Shown piece after piece: positions 9,924-18,986 of a stretch of DNA of 64,000 nt; the stretch's first letter is position 1, and each line of letters opens with the position of its first letter. The notes beneath the pieces were generated by a model. The model was not told where the DNA came from. It worked only from the letters and a program-made list of their open reading frames with translations, and searched no databases. Source of the stretch: DATKAS01 sp963773315 (GTDB lineage: Bacteria; Actinomycetota; Acidimicrobiia; Acidimicrobiales; DATKAS01); the NCBI GenBank assembly GCA_963773315.1, contig CAVZAF010000002.1:558001-622000 (forward strand), in the 5' to 3' direction. A program made the translations under genes and the position numbers.

Positions 9924-10668
9924 TCACAGCAGGGCGGCGTAGGTGCCCCCGTCGATCTGCAGCGCGACTCCGGTCACATGCTTGGCTTGTTCGGAGCAGA
10001 GGAACGCGACGACCTGGCCGAAGTCCTCGGGATCGCCGACGACGCCGCTCGGCACACCCCGTGCCGCGTCGGCCATCGACGGGTAGAGCTCGGCCATCCG
10101 TGCAGTCGCGTGGATGCCGGGCAACACCGAGTTCACCGTCACGCCGTCTTTCGCCACTTCCCGAGCGAGCGTGCGGAGGAACCCGGTTGCGCCTGTGCGC
10201 GCGGTGTTCGACAGGATGAGGTCGGCGCGCGGTTGTCGGACCGCGATCGAGGTGATCGCGACGACGCGTCCCCACCTCTGCTCCTGCATCGCGGGCACCG
10301 CGGCGTAGCACATGGCGACGACCGCGAGGAGGTTGAGCTCGACTGCATCCGCGTAGGCCTGGAGAGGGGTCGAGGCGAAGTCGCCGGGCGGCGGTCCTCC
10401 TCCGTTCGTGACGAGGATGTCGAGACCGTCGAGCGCCTCCTGAGCGGCCGACACGAACGCGGTCGCACCAGCAGTCGTCGAGACGTCCGCGACGAGAGGG
10501 ACGGCGTTCGGCCCGATCTTGGCGGCGGCCTCGTCGATGCGGGCCTTGTCTCGGCCGCAGATCGCGGACGCGGACGCCTTCGGCGGCGAGGGCCTCGGCA
10601 GACGCGTAGCCGAGACCCATCGACGCAGCCGCGACCGCGGCCCGCTTGCCGTTCAAGCCGAGGTCCAT
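9924..10668 (-). CDS. SDR-family oxidoreductase, frame-broken
   Basis: Short-chain dehydrogenase/reductase reading against the cox genes. The start ATG at 10668 gives DLGLNGKRAAVAAAS; the cofactor glycine motif is AAASMGLGYASA, a variant of TGxxxGxG. LVTNGGGPPP replaces the usual NNAG, and the active-site Tyr expected in YxxxK is not clear (the region reads LSNTARTG). This resembles the 3-ketoacyl reductase-like group with altered catalytic residues. The frame breaks near 10570: one extra C (GTCCGCGTCCGCG for GTCCGCGTCGCG on the coding strand). The C-terminus LQIDGGTYAALL is normal for SDRs. It lies between coxM and coxD, so a link to the Mo enzyme is only positional. Confidence 0.75.
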
Positions 10669-10720
10669 CTGAGCCGCCTCCATTGCCTCGAAAGGTGGCC
10701 GACAACCTACGCTGCAAGTG

Positions 10721-11647
10721 ATGGCTGCAGCGCCGGAGCACACGCCCGAGACCGTCGACGATGTGCGCAATGCGCTCGCCGCACACGACTACTTGGCCGA
10801 CGAGGGCCTCGCGACGGCGATCTTCCTCGCGAAGACCCTCCACCGGCCGCTGCTGCTCGAGGGCGAGGCGGGCGTCGGCAAGACCGAGGTGGCCAAGGTG
10901 CTCGCCCGGTGGACGGGCGGCGAGCTGCTGCGCCTGCAGTGCTACGAGGGCCTCGACGTCGCGCAGGCCGTGTACGAGTGGGACTACTCCCGCCAGCTGC
11001 TGCACCTGCGCGCCGCCGAGGCCGCCGGCCAGGTCGGCCCCGACGCGACGACCGACGCGCTCGAAGACGAGCTCTACTCCGAGCGCTTCCTGGTGCGCCG
11101 TCCGCTCCTGCAGGCGATCGACCACGGCGAGGGACCGCCGCCGGTCCTCCTGATCGACGAGGTCGACCGCGCGGACGACGAGTTCGAGGCGTTCCTGCTC
11201 GAAGTGCTGTCGGACTACGCGATCACCGTGCCCGAGCTCGGCACGTTCCGCGCCCACGTGCCTCCGCTCGTCGTGATCACCTCCAACCGCACTCGCGACG
11301 TGCACGACGCGCTGAAGCGCCGCTGCCTCTACCACTGGGTCGACCATCCGGACTTCGAGCGCGAGGTCGCAATCGTGCGTCTGCGCGCGCCGGGCGTGTC
11401 CGAGACCTTGGCTCGTCAGGTGGCTGCGGCCGTCGAGTCCGTGCGCGGGCTCGGGCTGTACAAGCCGCCCGGGGTCGCGGAGACGATCGACTGGGCGATG
11501 GCCCTCGCCGCGCTCGGACGCACGTCGCTCGACGAGCGCTCGGTGCGGGCGACGCTCGGCACGGTGCTGAAGTACCGAGAGGACGCGGAGCGGGTGCAGA
11601 CGCACGGCATCGGCGACCTCGTGCGGGCCGCGGCTGCTCGCGCGTGA
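10721..11647 (+). CDS. coxD: MoxR-type AAA+ ATPase (CoxD-like)
   Basis: AAA+ ATPase of about 308 residues with Walker A GEAGVGKTE, Walker B PVLLIDEVDRA, and sensor 1 in LVVITSNRTRDVHDALKRR. MoxR/CoxD proteins work with a von Willebrand-factor protein to mature or insert metal into partner enzymes; in the carboxydotroph Oligotropha CoxD helps build the [CuSMoO2] centre. A form II enzyme has no Cu-binding loop, so here a more general maturation role is likely. It overlaps the next gene (VWA partner) as GTGA. GTG at 10718 is an alternative start. Confidence 0.9.
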   Translation: MAAAPEHTPETVDDVRNALAAHDYLADEGLATAIFLAKTLHRPLLLEGEAGVGKTEVAKVLARWTGGELLRLQCYEGLDVAQAVYEWDYSRQLLHLRAAEAAGQVGPDATTDALEDELYSERFLVRRPLLQAIDHGEGPPPVLLIDEVDRADDEFEAFLLEVLSDYAITVPELGTFRAHVPPLVVITSNRTRDVHDALKRRCLYHWVDHPDFEREVAIVRLRAPGVSETLARQVAAAVESVRGLGLYKPPGVAETIDWAMALAALGRTSLDERSVRATLGTVLKYREDAERVQTHGIGDLVRAAAARA

Positions 11648-12796
11648 CACCGATGCCACCGTCGCCGGCTGTCCCAGCGGCCGTCGATGTCGAACGCTTC
11701 GCGGTCGGCTTCGCCCGCGTGCTGCGAGGCGCCGGGCTCGACGTGCCCGTCGGCACCGTCGTGGCGTACGCCGAAGCGCTCGCCGCGGTCGGCATCGAAG
11801 GGCGCAGCGGCGTCTACTGGGCAGGCCGTACGACGCTCGTCCGTCGCGTCGAGGACGTGCCGCTCTACGACCGGGCGTTTCGTGCGTGGTGGCTCGCGTG
11901 GCACGACGACGGCCCGCGGATCGAGACGCCTCCCGACGAGATCACGCTCCTCCTCGACGACGACGACGAGCCCGAAGCAGAACCGGAGCCCGACGGCGAG
12001 GAGCGCGAGGAGCGCGAGGTCATCACCGTGCGCTTCAGCCGGCACGAGGTCCTACGCCACAAGGACTTCGCCCTGTACGACCGGGCCGAGCTCGACGAGG
12101 CTCGCCGGCTGATGGCCGACCTCCGCCTCGCGGGCGCGCTGCGACCGTCACGTCGCTACCGGCGTTCGCGTCGTGCGAGGGGGCGTCCCGACCTCCGCCG
12201 CACCGTGCGCTCTGCGCTCCGATCCGGCGGCGAGCCCGTACGTCGTGAGTGGCTCGAGCACGACGAGCGTCCCCGCCGGCTCGTGCTCCTCTGCGACATC
12301 AGCGGCTCGATGGAGCCCTATGCCCGCGCGCTGATGCGGTTCCTCCACGCCGCGGTCGTCGGCCGCACCAAGGTCGAGGCGTTCGCGCTCGGCACCCGAC
12401 TCACGCGGATCACGCGACAGCTGACCTCGCGCGATCCCGACGCCGCGCTGAAGGCCGCGGCAGGCGAGGTCGCGGATTGGTCGGGAGGCACGCGCCTCGG
12501 CGAGGGCCTCAAGGCGTTCAACGACCGCTACGGGCAACGCGGCATGGCGCGTGGGCGCGATCGTCGTGATCCTCTCGGACGGCTGGGAGCGCGGCGATCC
12601 GGGTGTGATGGCCGAGCAGATGTGCCGCCTGTCGAGGGTGGCCCACAAGGTCGTGTGGGTGAACCCGCTGAAGGCCTCGCCGGGCTACGCCCCGCTGGCA
12701 CGAGGAATGGCCGCCGCGCTGCCGTACATTGACGAATTCGTGGAGGGGCATTCGCTGGCCGCCCTCCAGGAGCTCGCAGAGGTGATTTCGAAATGA
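11644..12796 (+). CDS. coxE: VWA-domain protein, CoxE-like, frame-broken
   Basis: Partner of the MoxR ATPase. After a variable N-terminus and an acidic stretch (residues ~100-120, rich in Asp and Glu), a von Willebrand A domain starts with LLCDISGSMEPY, an intact MIDAS DxSxS motif. Later pieces are SGGTRLGEGL and IVVILSDGWERG. The frame breaks at about 12550, where CGTGGGCGCG should read CGTGGCGCG, so the last 82 residues lie in another frame. The restored protein is about 383 residues and ends in LQELAEVISK. Starts GTG 11644 (overlapping coxD) or ATG 11653. Confidence 0.9.
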
Positions 12797-12809
12797 CGGT
12801 GATCTCGAA

Positions 12810-13124
12810 GTGAAGGAAGTTCTGTCGGACATCGATCGATGGAAGGCCCAAGGGCAGCGCGTCGCGATCGCTCGCGTGGTGGACGTCGAAGGCTCGGGCC
12901 CGCGTGATCCTGGCGCGGCGATGGCGGTCAGCGAGAACGGTGAGGTCGCGGGGTCGGTGTCGGGCGGTTGTGTCGAGGGCGCGGTCGTCGGCGAGGCCCT
13001 GCAGGTGCTCGAGACCGGCCTGCCCCGGTTGGTGACGTTCGGCTACAGCGACGACGAGGCGTTCGCGGTCGGCCTCACGTGTGGCGGCATCATCCACCTC
13101 TTCATCGAACCCCTCGACTGGTAG
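12810..13124 (+). CDS. XdhC/CoxI family, N-terminal-domain protein
   Basis: A 104-residue protein matching the first domain of XdhC/CoxI, with GSGPRDPGAAMAV and SGGCVEGAVVGEAL. XdhC proteins bind molybdenum cofactor, protect it and help its sulfuration and insertion into xanthine-dehydrogenase-type enzymes. The Cys in SGGCVEG is conserved in the family. It is followed 5 bases later by a separate gene holding the Rossmann domain, a split arrangement common in Actinobacteria. The start GTG at 12810 is the only good one after the coxE stop. Confidence 0.85.
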   Translation: MKEVLSDIDRWKAQGQRVAIARVVDVEGSGPRDPGAAMAVSENGEVAGSVSGGCVEGAVVGEALQVLETGLPRLVTFGYSDDEAFAVGLTCGGIIHLFIEPLDW

Positions 13125-13129
13125 GCGCG

Positions 13130-13915
13130 GTGCCCTCGATCTACGAGGTCCTGCGCGAGTCGCTCCTCAGCGAGGCGCCGGTCGCGCTCGTGACGGTGAT
13201 CGATGGCGCCCACGTGGGCGCGACGCTGCTCCTTCGTCCTGACGAGCCTCCCCTCGGCACGCTCGGCGATCCAAACCTCGATCGCGTGGCCGCGCGTGAC
13301 GCGCTCGCGGAGCTCGAGTCGGGCCGAACCGGCGTGCGTCACTACGGCGAGCAGGGGCAGGCGAACGAGACCGCGGTGAGCGTGTTCGTCGAGTCGTTCG
13401 CGCCACCGCCGCAGATGCTGATATTCGGAGCGGTCGACTTCACTGCCGCGCTGGGCCGCGTCGCGAAGATCCTCGGCTACCGAGTCACGGTCTGCGACGC
13501 GCGTGAGGTGTTCGCGACGCCGAAGCGGTTCCCGATGGCCGACGAGATCGTCGTCGACTGGCCGAACCGCGTGTTCGATCGCGTTGGCGCGTCACTCGGC
13601 CCGCGTGACGCCGTGTGCATCCTCACCCACGATCCGAAATTCGACGTGCCTGCGGTGCTGGGAGCGCTCAAGAGCCGCGCCGGCTACATCGGCGTGATGG
13701 GCTCGCGCAAGACGCATGACAAACGGCTCGAGCGGCTGCTCGACGAAGGTGTCGACAGAGACGAGTTCGAGGCCCGAGTCATGTCTCCGATCGGCCTCGA
13801 CATCGGCGCTCGCTCACCCGAGGAGACCGCCGTCTCGATCTGCGCCGAGATCATCGCCCGGCGCACCGGCCGCACCCCGCCCTCACTCCGCGACCGATCC
13901 GGCCCCATCCACTGA
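13130..13915 (+). CDS. xdhC: XdhC family protein with Rossmann domain
   Basis: A 261-residue protein. An N-terminal part (residues 1-80) is followed by the XdhC C-terminal Rossmann fold with LIFGAVDFTAALGRVAKILG as the nucleotide/cofactor loop, CDAREVFATPKRFP, and the strongly conserved close GVMGSRKTHDKR and SPIGLDIGARSPEETAVSI. It probably presents Moco to the CoxL subunits. The start GTG at 13130 lies 5 bases after the CoxI-like gene. It is intact and belongs to the maturation block coxD-coxE-coxI-xdhC. Confidence 0.9.
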   Translation: MPSIYEVLRESLLSEAPVALVTVIDGAHVGATLLLRPDEPPLGTLGDPNLDRVAARDALAELESGRTGVRHYGEQGQANETAVSVFVESFAPPPQMLIFGAVDFTAALGRVAKILGYRVTVCDAREVFATPKRFPMADEIVVDWPNRVFDRVGASLGPRDAVCILTHDPKFDVPAVLGALKSRAGYIGVMGSRKTHDKRLERLLDEGVDRDEFEARVMSPIGLDIGARSPEETAVSICAEIIARRTGRTPPSLRDRSGPIH

Positions 13916-13938
13916 CGCCGAGCTGGCGGGAGCTGCGC

Positions 13939-15096
13939 ATGCCTGACGATGATCTGGAGGCGATCCGCGAGGGCGTGCGGAAGGTCTGCTCGAAGTTCGA
14001 CGACGCGTACTGGCGCACCCACGACCAGGACCACGAGTTCCCCTGGGACTTCTACAACCTCATGGCCGAGGGCGGATGGGTCGGCATCGCGATCCCCGAG
14101 GAATGGGGAGGCGGCGGCCGCGGCATCACCGAAGCCGCAGCAGTGCTCGAGGAGGTCGCTGCGTCGGGGGCAGCGATGAACGGATGCAGCGCGCTGCACC
14201 TGTCGATCTTCGGGATGAACCCGGTCGTGAAGCACGGCAGCGAAATGATGCGCGCCGAGTACCTGCCGCGAGTCGCGGCCGGCGAGCTGCACGTCGCGTT
14301 CGGGGTCACCGAGCCCGACGCCGGCACCGACACGACCGCGATCACGACGCGGGCGCGGCTCGACGGCGACCACTACATCGTCCGCGGCCGCAAGGTCTGG
14401 ACGACGAAGGCGCTCTACTGCCAGAAGGTGCTGCTGCTCGTGCGCACGACGCCGCTCGAGGAGTGCAAGCGCCGCACCGATGGGATGACGTTGCTGCTCG
14501 CGGACCTGCAGCGGCCAGAGGTCGACATCCGGCCGATCCCCAAAGTCGGCCGCAACGCCGTCGTGTCGTGCGAGGTGCGCTACGACGACCTGCCGGTCGC
14601 GGTCACCGACCGGGTGGGGGAGGAGGGCGACGGCTTCCGCTACCTGCTCGATGGCCTGAACCCCGAACGCATCCTCGTCGCCGCGGAGGCCGTCGGCATC
14701 GGACGCGTCGCGATCCGCAAGGCCGTCGCGTACGCGAACGACCGCGTGGTCTTCAACCGGCCGATCGGTCAGAACCAGGGTGTCGCCTTCCCGCTGGCCG
14801 AGGCGTACGCCCGGGTGCACGCCGCGGCGCTCGCGGTGTACGAAGCGGCCGCTCGGTACGACGCCGGGCTGCCGTGCGGTGAGCAGGCGAACATCGCGAA
14901 GTGGCTGGCCGCGGACGCCGGCTATCAGGCTGCTGACCAGGCCATGCAGACCCACGGCGGGTTCGGCTACGCCGTCGAATATGACGTCGAGCGCTACTGG
15001 CGCGAGGCTCGGCTCATGCGCATCGCTCCGATCTCGCAAGAGCTGGTGCTCGCCTACGTCGCCGAGCACGTGCTCGGGCTGCCCCGGTCGTATTGA
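13939..15096 (+). CDS. Acyl-CoA dehydrogenase
   Basis: FAD-dependent acyl-CoA dehydrogenase of 385 residues, normal length. It has the N-terminal helical domain with IPEEWGGGGRG, the FAD-binding VTEPDAGTDTTAI (the TEPxAGSD motif), and the C-terminal motif MQTHGGFGYAVEYDVERYWREAR. It oxidises an acyl-CoA to an enoyl-CoA and passes electrons to an ETF. It sits 23 bases after xdhC on the same strand, inside the Mo-enzyme block. This hints that the hydroxylase acts in a CoA-thioester degradation route, but the substrate cannot be read from sequence. Intact. Confidence 0.95.
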   Translation: MPDDDLEAIREGVRKVCSKFDDAYWRTHDQDHEFPWDFYNLMAEGGWVGIAIPEEWGGGGRGITEAAAVLEEVAASGAAMNGCSALHLSIFGMNPVVKHGSEMMRAEYLPRVAAGELHVAFGVTEPDAGTDTTAITTRARLDGDHYIVRGRKVWTTKALYCQKVLLLVRTTPLEECKRRTDGMTLLLADLQRPEVDIRPIPKVGRNAVVSCEVRYDDLPVAVTDRVGEEGDGFRYLLDGLNPERILVAAEAVGIGRVAIRKAVAYANDRVVFNRPIGQNQGVAFPLAEAYARVHAAALAVYEAAARYDAGLPCGEQANIAKWLAADAGYQAADQAMQTHGGFGYAVEYDVERYWREARLMRIAPISQELVLAYVAEHVLGLPRSY

Positions 15097-15109
15097 TGGG
15101 GTCGTGCTG

Positions 15110-15695
15110 ATGTCGCTCGAACGCCCCGACCTCGTGTCCGACTCTGAGCGAGACCAGGCGATCGCGGCGCTTCGACATCACGCTGCCGCAGGGTTGCTCT
15201 CGCTCGAGGAATTCGCCGACCGAGTCGAGCTGGTGCTCATCGTGCAGACGCGCGCCGACCTCGCCGCGGTCACCGCGTCGTTGCCCGCGCTCGTCGAACC
15301 TGCACCGCCCACAGATCCGCCTCGACGGTGGGCGGTCGGTGTGCTGTCCGGCGAGAAGGTGCGGGGGCCGTGGCGGCTCGACGACCACATGCACGCGGTG
15401 GCACTTCTCGGAAGCGCCCAAGTCGATCTGTGCGACGCGCAGGTCGTGGGCGACGAGGCGACGATCTACATCGTGGCGCTCTTCGGCGGCGTCGAGGTGC
15501 AGGTGCCCGAGGGCCTTCCTGTGGAGCTCAGCGGCATCGCGATCATGGGCACAAAGCAGTACAAGGTGAAGCGATGTGACCCGATCACAGGCATGCCCCG
15601 CGTCCGCGTGCGCGTGTTTGCCTTGTGCGGTGGAGTCACGGTCCGCACGCGGAAATTCCGCAAGGGCCTGCGCGGACCGGCGCGACAGCGGGTGA
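15110..15695 (+). CDS. DUF1707 (SHOCT-like) domain protein with LiaF-like C-terminal part
   Basis: About 195 residues. The first 60 match DUF1707 (LVSDSERDQAIAALRHHAAA, then LSLEEFADRVELVL). The rest is a beta-rich region with repeated 'G-x-V' strands (VALFGGVEVQVPEG, VFALCGGVTV) resembling the C-terminal domain of LiaF/YvqF cell-envelope stress proteins. No membrane helix is visible. As given, the frame runs without a stop into the following cytidylyltransferase. Deleting one G of the GGG at 15690-15692 makes TGA at 15693-15695 the stop, overlapping the next start as GTGA, the style seen elsewhere here. Alternatively it is a true fusion. Confidence 0.75.
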
Positions 15696-16246
15696 CGATC
15701 GCTGCGGTCGTGCTCGCCGGTGGCGCGGGCACACGGTTCGAGGGTGACACGCACAAGCTGCTGACGGTCGTGCGCGGCCGTCCACTCGTCCTGTGGGCCA
15801 TCGAGAGCGCCCGGCAGGCGGGCCTCGACGAGACGGTCGTCGTCACGGGCGCGGCATCCCTGCCCGAGCTGGCCGGCGTCGTGGTGATCCACAACGACCG
15901 GTGGGCCGAGGGTCAGGCGTCTTCGCTGCAGGCCGCGGTGCGCCACGCCGAAGAGGCGGGGCACGAGGCGATCGTGGTCGGAGTCGGTGACCAGCCCGGC
16001 GTGCCCGCCGAGGCTTGGCGGGCTGTGGCGACCACGGTGACGTCACCGATCGTCGTCGCGACCTACGACGGCGAGCGTCGTAGCCCTGTGCGGTTGGCGA
16101 AGGAGATCTGGCCGCTGCTGCCGCGTGAAGGTGACGAGGGCGCGAGGGTGCTGATGCGCAGTAGGCCCGATCTCGTCAGCGAAGTAGCGTGCGACGGCGA
16201 TCCCGCCGATGTCGACACGCTGGAGGACCTGCAGCGATGGAGCTGA
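15692..16246 (+). CDS. mocA: Molybdenum cofactor cytidylyltransferase (MocA-like NTP transferase)
   Basis: Nucleotidyltransferase of ~184 residues with the signature VVLAGGAGTRFEGDTHKLL (the LAxGxGxRxG...K motif binding the NTP) and VVGVGDQPGVP (metal-binding Asp after a GxGD strand). MocA adds CMP to Mo-molybdopterin, making the MCD form used by xanthine-dehydrogenase-type enzymes, so it fits the CoxL subunits exactly. The end overlaps the start of coxG by 10 bases. The start GTG at 15692 is inferred from the GTGA overlap. Confidence 0.85.
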   Translation: MTIAAVVLAGGAGTRFEGDTHKLLTVVRGRPLVLWAIESARQAGLDETVVVTGAASLPELAGVVVIHNDRWAEGQASSLQAAVRHAEEAGHEAIVVGVGDQPGVPAEAWRAVATTVTSPIVVATYDGERRSPVRLAKEIWPLLPREGDEGARVLMRSRPDLVSEVACDGDPADVDTLEDLQRWS

Positions 16247-16933
16247 CCAACGAGTTCAGGGTTGATCGTCCCATCGAGGAGACCTGGAACGTGCTGACCG
16301 ACGTCGAGCGCATCGCACCGGCGCTGCCCGGCGCACAGCTGCAAGAGATCGAAGGCGATGAGTACCGCGGCATCGTGAAGGTCAAGGTGGGCCCGATCAC
16401 CGCCCAGTACAAGGGCAAGGCCACGTTCGTCGAGAAGGACGACACGAACCACAAGGCCGTGCTCAGGGCGGAGGGTCGCGACACCAAGGGCCAAGGCAAC
16501 GCGTCGGCGCTCGATCACGGCGTCGCTCGTGCCCGACGCGCAGGGCACGAAGGTCACCGTGCACACCGACCTCACGGTCACCGGCAAGGTCGCCCAGTTC
16601 GGTCGCGGCATCATGGCCGACGTCAGCAGCGAAGCTGCTCAACCAGTTCGTCGAGCAGCTCGAGACGACGATCCTCGCGGGAGACGCCGGCGAGGCGGCG
16701 AAGCCCGACGCGCCGGTGGCGATGGCAACGGCCGAACCGGAAGCGCCGGTCCCGCCGCCGAACGCGGAGGCGACGCCGACGATCCGTCGGCTCGACCATC
16801 CCGAGCCCGAGCCGGTCGACCTCGTCGGCACGCCGCGGGACCGTCGGTGGCGAAGCGCGTGGTGCCGATCGTCATCGGCGGGTTGCTCGTCCTCTTGTTC
16901 GTGCGTGGCGTGCGGCGTCGTCACCGCGGCTAG
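16237..16933 (+). CDS. coxG: CoxG-like SRPBCC protein with C-terminal membrane anchor, three frame breaks
   Basis: The N-terminal ~145 residues are a CoxG/SRPBCC domain (MELTNEFRVDRPIEETWNVL, APALPGAQLQEIEGDEYRG). In carboxydotrophs CoxG recruits CO dehydrogenase to the membrane. A Pro/Ala-rich linker and a single transmembrane segment with a basic end follow (VVPIVIGGLLVLLFVRGVRR). Three frame breaks are seen near 16513 (extra G), 16634 (extra G) and ~16840 (one base missing). Repairing them gives one protein of about 231 residues ending at TAG 16931-16933. It is the last gene of the Mo block, before DUF501. Confidence 0.85.
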
Positions 16934-16948
16934 GGGGTCGACGTCGCG

Positions 16949-17391
16949 GTGGACGACGTCGCCGTCGTCACCGAGCTGCTCGGCAGAGCGCCTCGTTGTG
17001 CCTTCGATGTCGTCGCACGCGACTCCGACGGCCGGCCCGTCGTGATCCGAAACGCGCCTCTCCTCGACGACGGCACGCCCATGCCGACGCGGTTCTGGCT
17101 CGTCGGGAAGACGAGTCAGAGCGGGTGAGCCGGCTCGAAGCGGCGGCGGCGTGCAAGGCAGCAGAGCGAGCCGTCGACCGCGGAGGCGCTGCGGCTCGCC
17201 CATGCTCGCGTACGCCGAGGAGCGCGACGCGGCCATCCCTGTCGATCACGAGCGGTCCGCGACCGTCGGGAGGTGTCGGCGGCACGCGCCAGGGCGTCAA
17301 GTGCCTCCACGCCCACTACGCAGCCTTCCTCGCCGGGTCCGACGATCCCGTCGGTCGCTGGGTCGCCGCTCGGCTGCGCGAGCAGGCGTAG
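16949..17391 (+). CDS. DUF501 family protein, four frame breaks
   Basis: DUF501 is a small actinobacterial family of unknown role, always close to ppx and ftsB. Readable pieces in order: ELLGRAPRCAFDVVARDSDG, IRNAPLLDDGTPMPTRFWL, VSRLEAAAACKAAERAVD, AYAEERDAAIPVDHE, and GGVGGTRQGVKCLHAHYAAF followed by DDPVGRWVA, which is the hallmark of the family. They lie in all three frames; one missing base near 17113 and extra bases near 17176, 17212 and 17250 account for this. This is the highest frame-break density in the window. Start GTG 16949. The normal partner ftsB is 13 kb upstream. Confidence 0.85.
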
Positions 17392-17392
17392 C

Positions 17393-18321
17393 GCGTCGGC
17401 CCTCGCTCACGGGCCGGTCGCAGTCATCGACTGCGGCACGAACTCCACCCGGCTGCTCATTCGCGCCGGCTCGGTCATCCTCGAGCGGCGGATCGTGACC
17501 ACGCGCCTCGGTCGTTCGACCGATCGCACGGGACGCCTCGACCCCGACGGCGTCACCCGCACGCTCGAGGTGCTCGGGAGTATCGCGACGTCGTCGAGGC
17601 CCACGGCGCGCGTCGAGTGCGTGCAGTCGCCACGCAAGCGGTACGCGAGGCGACCGACGGACACGACTTCGTCGCCCGGGCGACCGAGGTGCTGGGCACG
17701 CCCGTCGAGGTGCTGTCGGGCGAGGAAGAGGGCCGGCTCGCGTTCGTGGGAGCGACGAGCGAGGTCGACGAGGCTGACGGGCCCTTTCTCGTGCTCGACA
17801 TCGGTGGCGGCTCGACCGAGCTGTCGGTCGGCACCACGACATGCGAGGGATCGATGTCGATCCCGCTGGGGAGCGTGCGGATCACCGAGCAGCAGCTCTC
17901 CTCCGACCCGCCCGCGCCAGAGGAGCTGAGCAACGCGTTCGCGATCGTCGACGCCTACCTCGACGACGTCCTCCGCGAGATGCCGGCCGTGCGCGATGCG
18001 AGCACGCTTCTCGGCACAGGCGGCACGATCACGACCATGGCCGCGGTCGAGATCGGGCTCGCCGAGTACGACCGCGACGTCATCCATCGCTTCGTGCTGA
18101 CCCGTCCGGCGGCCGAGGACGTGTTCCGAACGCTCGCGACAGAACGACTCGCCGATCGGGTGCACAACCCGGGGCTGCGCAGCGATCGCGCCGACATCAT
18201 CGTCGGAGGGTGTTGCGTGCTCCTCGCGATCATGCGGCGCCTCGACCTCAAGGAGTGCGTGGTTCGCGAGACCGATCTCCTCGACGGCATTGCCGACGAG
18301 CTCATCGCCCTCGCGTCGTGA
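17393..18321 (+). CDS. ppx: Exopolyphosphatase / Ppx-GppA phosphatase, frame-broken
   Basis: Ppx/GppA family (ASKHA fold) of about 305 residues, short like the actinobacterial Ppx2 (Rv1026) type. It degrades polyphosphate or pppGpp. The phosphate-1 loop is AVIDCGTNSTRLLI, and the phosphate-2 loop is LVLDIGGGSTELSVG. GTGGTITTMAAVEI is also typical. The frame breaks near 17573, where one base seems missing (GTGCTCGGGAG for GTGCTGCGGGAG). No ATG, GTG or TTG is visible in frame before the first motif, so the start (17393-17423) is uncertain and may also be damaged. It follows DUF501 directly, as in other Actinobacteria. Confidence 0.88.
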
Positions 18322-18525
18322 CTGTCACGTCATGACCTGGGCGAACACCCGGGCACTAGCTGGCGGAACATCCTCGTCGAACCCTCGATGTCGGTGAGCA
18401 CGAAGGTCACGAGGCCCGAGGGCAGGATGGCGGTCGCACTCACGGGGCGTCAGCCTGCCATCCCGCGAACCCCGCAGGGCCAAACGACCCATCACCCGGG
18501 GCGCGACGGAGCCGACGGGTACCGC

Positions 18526-18927
18526 ATGGATGTGCGGCGTTTCGCCCAGTGCATCGAGCGGTTGACCTCGGCAGAGATCGACGCGATCGCGGTGGCCCAT
18601 CGGTCCCTTGCCGACTCGGTGTCCGATGAAGTCGAGGCCTGGCAGGTCTTGTTCGCGGTCGACCGAGGGCTTGCGGGCTGCCCACCGCAGCCGAGAGGCC
18701 GGCCTCGCGGCGGCGACTGCCCGGCGCCTTGTCGTGCAAGCTGCCGAGCGCGGGCAGCGCTCGCTTCCCGATGGCGAAGTCACCGAGGTCGCGCGCTTCG
18801 CGGGAGATGTCGCCCGATCGCTCGTCGCCGAGCCGCTCGTCGACTCCTGCCTTTGCCAGGTGATCGAGCGGTGGGCCGCGATCTTCGAGCGCGTCGACTC
18901 GACGGTCGCTCGCCTGAGCCACACTGA
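18526..18927 (+). CDS. Hypothetical helical protein, frame-broken
   Basis: No family recognised. From ATG 18526 the product begins MDVRRFAQCIERLTSAEID and continues as an Ala-, Arg- and Glu-rich, probably all-helical protein of ~130 residues. The frame shifts near 18668 (GAGGGCTTGCGG for GAGGCTTGCGG), after which RAAHRSREAGLAAATA and ERWAAIFERVDSTVARLSH follow. The C-terminus is uncertain because the second frame stays open into the next gene. Upstream, 18322-18525 shows no convincing gene. It lies between ppx and the aminotransferase, same strand. Confidence 0.5.
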   Translation: MDVRRFAQCIERLTSAEIDAIAVAHRSLADSVSDEVEAWQVLFAVDRGLAGCPPQPRGRPRGGDCPAPCRASCRARAALASRWRSHRGRALRGRCRPIARRRAARRLLPLPGDRAVGRDLRARRLDGRSPEPH

Positions 18928-18986
18928 ATCGCGCCGGCGTCCCCTCAGCCCCGATCGGCAGCCATCGGTAGCATGCCGCCGTGCCC

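Noticed and set aside
15110..16246. DUF1707-MocA fusion protein
   Set aside because: One extra G at 15690-15692 explains it; the corrected stop overlaps the MocA start as GTGA, as in neighbouring genes.
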